Positions 60,401 through 64,000 of a stretch of 64,000 bases of DNA are shown piece after piece. Origin of the DNA: Ampullaceana balthica (taxonomy: Eukaryota; Mollusca; Gastropoda; Lymnaeidae); the NCBI GenBank assembly GCA_944989445.1, contig CALYLW010000169.1, positions 1,014,811 through 1,078,810 on the forward strand. The letters are read 5' to 3'. Position numbers and translations under genes: made by a program. The stretch's first letter is position 1; each line of letters starts with the position of its first letter. Under the pieces are notes generated by a model. That model did no database searches and had not been told where the DNA came from. It worked only from the letters and a program-made list of their open reading frames with translations.

Positions 60401-63400
60401 GAAATACAATGTTGAAAGCGTTGTTTACTCCGATATTTTTTTCCCAAACAACTAAAGAGATAAGACTATTTTGTTTAATACTTCATATGCCAAGGATTTG
60501 TATGCAAATAGGATATGACCGTAAATAACTTCTATATATTGATGTGCTGGACGACCTATGCCAAACAAACAAAGCAACTCAACAGCTTCCACTTACGATG
60601 CTTGCGCATGATTCTGCAAATCAAGTGGCAGGACAAGATCACGAATGCCGAGGTACTCAGAAGGAGTCACATGCTGAGCATGCACTCAATCCTGAGTGAG
60701 AGGCGCCTGCGGGAGTTGGGACATGTCTGCAGGATGAGCTCGGAGCGCATTCCAAGAGCCCTGCTTTACGGCGAGCTGGAAACTGGTATGCGGAAGAGAG
60801 GACGCCCTTGCTTGCGCTTCAAGGATGTCTGCAAGAAAGACATGACTCTGGCGCAGATTGACCATAAAACGTGGGAGACCACTGCGGAGGAGCGCACCTC
60901 CTGGCAGGCAAAAGTGCGCGAGGGCATTCAAGTCGCGGAAGCTTCCCTTACAGCCAGGAGCGAGGAGAAAAATGCCAGGAGAAAGGGGAAGGGGTAGAGG
61001 AGCAGGAGGAAACGCCATCATCCCATGAGGATGGACGGATGCCATAGAGATAGATATGTAATGTATCTTGAATAAAGATAAGATTTTGTCCCTTGGGCTT
61101 TGCCCATAGGGGTTGGAAACTTTCTTTGTTTGAGGCATCTTATAAATTAGAATAAACCAGCTATAAGGTACCGCTGGTACGTGTATATTTCGGAACCTGT
61201 ATGAGCGGAATCAAAGTAGCCGCAAATTTTTAAGGTGTATTAGTATTCACCCTTCATGTAAAGAAAGGCCTCTAAAACAATGTAATAAAGTCTTCCTGTC
61301 ATGTGCTTGATAAAGGTCAATCCTTACCCCCAAGGTGACGTCGACTTCGCACTAGACGGGGATGGTCGATGGGACATAACCATACAGGCCGTCCAGTGTC
61401 CAGTGGGTTCTACAATCATTCAGTACGCTTTCCAGGGAAGCAATCCTTGGTACATGAAGCTACAGATCAGGAACGCGAGGTCAGTTTTACACATACACTC
61501 CTTCCACGATAATCTAAGATATATTTCCCCTAACAGAAATTAAGTTTTTTTTGTGTCAATTCAAACAAGGCTAGAAAGTAACGACCAAGTCCGAAAAAGC
61601 TTAACTTAATAAAAACAAGTTAAAGCGATGTTCTGGGGGAAAATTTTCCAGTTATACATAGACCTATAAAGTTAGTCAAATAAATTGACTAATATGTCAT
61701 AGATACGATGGGTAATGAAGACAAGGCTAGATTTAGTGATCAAAGCCTTAACACACAAAAATACGAACTTCAACATAGTCCCGTGTACTTATAAAAATCA
61801 AGCAGTTTTTGTTTAATTAAACTTATTTTTATCTTATGATTTCAGAAAGATAAAAACATTTTTTTTTCTTTGGGGATTTTTTTTTAAAATAAAGAAAATA
61901 GGACAAAATCTAATGAAATGAAATATAAGACTATATAAGTGGAAATATTACATGCATGAAATAGAATGAACTGTTCCTCGAGATTAATCTCTGTACCAAA
62001 TTTCAGATCTCTAAGACAGAGGAAATTGTTAAATAATGAGTTTAACCATTCAAACAACATATAATTCAAGTTAATCGAAAACTTGTAATGCAAATTTATG
62101 AGTCGTTCGTTTTGTTTCATAAATAGTATTTTGTAAAACTTCTGTTACAAAATCAAATCAAATGTAACGATTGTTAAGCTCACAAAACGTCTCTACATTT
62201 TTAATAACGAATACAAGTTCTTATCTATTTATACAATAGATGCTCTATAAAAATGTATTTTGAAGGTAACAAAAACATTTTTAAAAAAATAAGAGAAATA
62301 ATAACAACAGGTTAATGTCATGGAGAGATATTTGAAGATATTTGTTCGAAATATGTACTATGAAATGTGTGACGATGTTACATAATTCAAATAACCAGTG
62401 TGCACTATACAATGTATGTCCATATGTTTCAGAATTCCAATAACTGGTGTGAAGCGTACAATGTATGTCCATATGTTACAGAATTCCAATAAGTGGTGTG
62501 AAGCATACAATGTCTGTCTGTATGTTTCAGAATTCCAATAAGTGGTGTGAAGCATACAATGTCTGTCTGTATGTTTCAGAATTCCAATAAGTGGTGTGAA
62601 GCATACAATGTCTGACGGTATGTTTCAGAATTCCAATAACTGGTGTGCAGTATACAATGTCTGTCCGTATGTTTCAGAATTCCAATAACCGGTGTGCAGA
62701 TTCAAAAAAATGGCAACTGGTTGACCCCTACCCATAGCATTGACGGCTACTGGATCCTATCAGATGGCCACGGAATGCCTGATGGGCCTTTTAATGTCCG
62801 CTTAACTGCAGCCAACGGTCAAGTTTTCGGAGGATTCAGTTCCCAGGATAGGTGTGTACGAGTGTTTAAAGCGTTTTAAAGATCCCCAATTACTCTAAAC
62901 CACTACTATATACCCTAAATATCTTAAGATTCCCCCTTCACACAAACAAATCAATCAGACAATAACCACTAATAAAAATATTTAAAAAAAACCTACGAGC
63001 CCCCAATAAGCATAAAGATCTAAGTTATCGGTTTGATGTAATACAAACATCAATAGCTTAATAGTAACACAAATTTACTCAACAATTTAAATGTATTTTT
63101 TTAAAGAGCACAATGAAATGGTTACTGTAAACCTTTCGTTCATGAATTTTTTAAACACGGTTGTCTAGTAAAAGCGTAAAATTTTATGCACAAAAAGTAA
63201 ATTTCCATCAACGTCCATTGAAGCCATTCAATTTGATAGAACTTCTCTTTTCCCTTTAAAATGAAACGAATTTTAAAATAAAGCTTTTGGGGCGAAGGAA
63301 TAATGATCCTTATGTGTTTTAGTTTTAGAAGATAGTGCTCGTAAATCATGGTAATAGGGGGGGGGAGTTTGTAAAGAAAATATATGTATGTTATTTCTAT

Positions 63401-63481
63401 TTCTTCAAAGACAATGACAACATCTTGGATGGTCTCAAGAGAGTGCAGGTGGCCTTTGACCCTAGCCTGCCTAGTGCTTGA
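53416..63481 (+). CDS. Expansin-like secreted protein 2 (D1 + D2 domains), seven exons
   Basis: Tandem paralogue of the gene at 28941-36846. Exons: 53416-53470, 58069-58130, 59429-59575, 60055-60145, 61335-61479, 62678-62853, 63411-63481. A signal peptide (MAWFVFYFALQLLVLFSQ) precedes QPGVKNQGVLDLF. D1 has the same six cysteines, GTYYGD, VKDMCP and Asp122 in GDVDFA. D2 has NPWYMKLQIRN (Trp157-Tyr158) and DGYWIL. With the exon 6 donor at T/GTGTAC the product is 248 aa, the same as gene 1. The better-looking donor two bases earlier (AG/GTGTGT) shifts the frame and stops after two codons, because exon 6 is one base shorter here than the gene 1 pattern. The exon 4 donor and exon 6 acceptor are both embedded in tandem duplications. 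Identity is secure; whether the last exon is in frame is the open point. Confidence 0.88.
53820..54000. mobile_element. MITE, family M4, right end degraded
   Basis: It starts CAGAGGCGTCACTAGGG and shares CATGGTGTCACC, CCATAGACCTCC and TTTTACATTTTGGTGT with the copy at 2924. The right end (CTAGTGATGATGTCACC) is only partly recognisable. It lies in expansin 2 intron 1. Confidence 0.55.
54403..55000 (+). mobile_element. Family H element, tandem copy 1
   Basis: It starts AAATCCCTTATATTAACTTC and ends TTTTTACGGGTTTGTTTTAT then TATT, directly abutting the next copy. The interior keeps GAGCTGAAATTTGGCACACG and CAAAATTTCAGAT, plus a CT-rich microsatellite at 54464-54490. It lies in expansin 2 intron 1. 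Confidence 0.65.
55001..55520 (+). mobile_element. Family H element, tandem copy 2
   Basis: Head-to-tail with copy 1 without intervening bases; the same start and end motifs are present, with ATATAAGGATTTAAAG at the right end. Confidence 0.65.
55521..56560. repeat. Degenerate internal repeats with GGGGGCCC motifs
   Basis: GAGCTATATAAAAATTAGTTT, TGGATCTTAACCAAACTTTG and a CTTCGGGGCTGGGGGCCC-type block recur two or three times with about 150-330-bp spacing. No open frame was recognised. It lies in expansin 2 intron 1. Confidence 0.5.
56640..57720 (-). mobile_element. Family H-related sequence containing a large palindrome
   Basis: The part 56690-56930 is the reverse complement of 16300-16500, sharing TCAAAATTTTACCACAGATA and AATTTCAGATCGATCGAATG. 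A palindrome occupies 57237-57690. Confidence 0.5.
57237..57690. repeat. Large palindrome with ~150-bp arms
   Basis: The arms (57237-57385 and 57538-57690) are almost perfect inverted copies: AAAGGACACGCTTTTATTTA faces TAAATAAAAGCGTGTCCTTT, and TGAACCTATCGACTGCACAT faces ATGTGCAGTCGATAGGTTCA. The loop is about 150 bp. It is a foldback-type element related to 15801-16166 through shared AAAAAGAAGAAAATAA sequence. Confidence 0.85.
57726..57895. mobile_element. MITE with CAGAAGCGTAAC ends
   Basis: CAGAAGCGTAACTGGGTTTT at the left faces AGTTGTTACGCCTATG at the right, an imperfect inverted repeat. It lies in expansin 2 intron 1. Confidence 0.5.
58727..58992. mobile_element. MITE, family M1
   Basis: AGGGGCCGTCCATAAAGTAC at the left faces GTACTTTATGGACGGCCCCT at the right, the best-preserved ends of this family in the window. 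It lies in expansin 2 intron 2. Confidence 0.75.
59139..59321. mobile_element. MITE, family M4, about 110 bp before expansin 2 exon 3
   Basis: CAGGAGCGTCACTAG at the left faces AAGTGACGCCTCTG at the right; flanks CTGTGGAA and CTGATGAA match at 6 of 8 positions. Confidence 0.65.
60102..60245 (+). repeat. 59-bp tandem duplication covering exon 4 end and its splice donor
   Basis: GCACATTGTCTACGTCAAGG starts at 60102 and again at 60161, and a third, partial start is at 60220. Each of the first two units carries ATGTGCCCA, TGCCATGAAG and a GTAA donor (60146 and 60205). As 59 is not divisible by three, use of the second donor would shift the frame. Confidence 0.95.
60515..61085 (+). mobile_element. 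5'-truncated LINE fragment in expansin 2 intron 4
   Basis: The 160-codon frame shows WTTYAKQTKQLNSFHLRCLR, MILQIKWQDKITNAEVLRRS, RRLRELGHVCRMSSERIPRA and KRGRPCLRFKDVCKKD, the same C-terminal layout as the LINE at 19510 but a different family. An AATAAAGATAAGAT tail ends near 61085. Confidence 0.8.
61500..62383. other. Expansin 2 intron 5, AT-rich, nothing recognised
   Basis: No element ends or coding segments were recognised before the 49-bp repeat array. Confidence 0.35.
62384..62677 (+). repeat. 49-bp tandem array that repeats the exon 6 splice acceptor
   Basis: Six units of exactly 49 bp lead into exon 6. Five acceptor-like TTCAG or TACAG sites end at 62432, 62481, 62530, 62579 and 62628, each followed by AATTCCAATAA and GGTGTG, before the true site at 62677. 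The exon-like part is about 22 bp of each unit. The first unit is decayed. Confidence 0.95.
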
Positions 63482-63777
63482 AATATCTGAACATTTCGTG
63501 AAATATTTTTAATTTTTAAAAAAATTTTTTTTGGTTGAATTAAAATAGAAGTTTGCTCAAGAAGCAAGAAGCGGCCCATGATGTTTATTGTGTTAAAAAA
63601 AATCGTCAACCTTTTACATTCGCGTAATGCATCAAATAAAATCGCTAAGTATTCATAAAACGGATACTTTTAAAAAAAATCCAAATCACACAGCACGGCA
63701 GACTTGATGATCAGAGCGAACATAACAGAAAAGTGGACATTGGCTGTTCTATGGCAGTAGGATCAGAAATAAGAGAT

Positions 63778-63895
63778 GCCCTCACAGATATGTCCTCACA
63801 GAGATGTCCTCACAGAGATGTCCTCACAGAGATGTCCTCACAGAGATGTCCTCACAGAGATGTCCTCACATATATGTACTCACAGATATCCCTTT
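63778..63895 (+). repeat. 14-bp minisatellite, about eight copies
   Basis: The unit CCTCACAGAGATGT is repeated about 300 bp after the expansin 2 stop codon. Open frames here are artefacts of the repeat. Confidence 0.9.
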
Positions 63896-64000
63896 TCTTC
63901 AGCCTGAAAATAAACCACGCAAGCTAACAAAAAGCACACGAACAGAGCATATTCTTTCGTTTGAGCACATGTCATTTACAACTTAACTTTCTCACCTACA

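Overview
This window is AT-rich animal DNA with long introns, GT-AG splicing and very dense transposon debris. The organism is most likely a gastropod mollusc. The pointers are a divergent receptor resembling the chemosensory-receptor expansions of gastropods, tRNA-headed SINEs that share a tail with a LINE, many hAT-type MITEs, and secreted expansin-like genes, which are rare in animals. The species call is inference; no database was searched.

Layout. (1) 1-3692: repeat-rich flank with a GC-rich block, a LINE 3' end and two MITEs. (2) 3693-18548, + strand: a complete six-exon triosephosphate isomerase gene (255 aa) with all catalytic residues. Its introns are full of elements, and intron 1 appears to hold a small antisense gene (5290-7293, - strand). 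(3) 18.5-28.9 kb: LINE remnant, hAT MITEs, a SINE nested in a MITE, a decayed hAT transposase and a 54-bp minisatellite. (4) 28941-36846, + strand: expansin-like gene 1 (7 exons, 248 aa). (5) 43006-45827, + strand: a two-exon rhodopsin-family receptor with three single-base frame breaks. (6) 46174-50226: a 4.05-kb composite hAT transposon carrying remains of two different hAT transposases. (7) 53416-63481, + strand: expansin-like gene 2 (7 exons), a tandem paralogue of gene 1 with identical intron phases up to exon 6.

Function. Both expansins carry a signal peptide, a six-cysteine double-psi barrel domain (D1) with the aspartate known to be essential in bacterial expansin, and a C-terminal D2 domain with the aromatic pair used for cellulose binding. 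A secreted, non-hydrolytic wall-loosening protein fits digestion of algal or plant walls by a grazing snail or slug; that role is inferred. TPI is glycolytic and functionally unrelated.

Most unusual points. Expansin 2 has tandemly duplicated splice sites at two exons: a 59-bp duplication of the exon 4 donor and six exact-length 49-bp units repeating the exon 6 acceptor. A membrane-anchor exon with matching phase lies in intron 1 of expansin 1. The probable antisense gene sits inside tpi. Several frame breaks of one base lie next to short homopolymers, so the choice between decay and assembly error is open.
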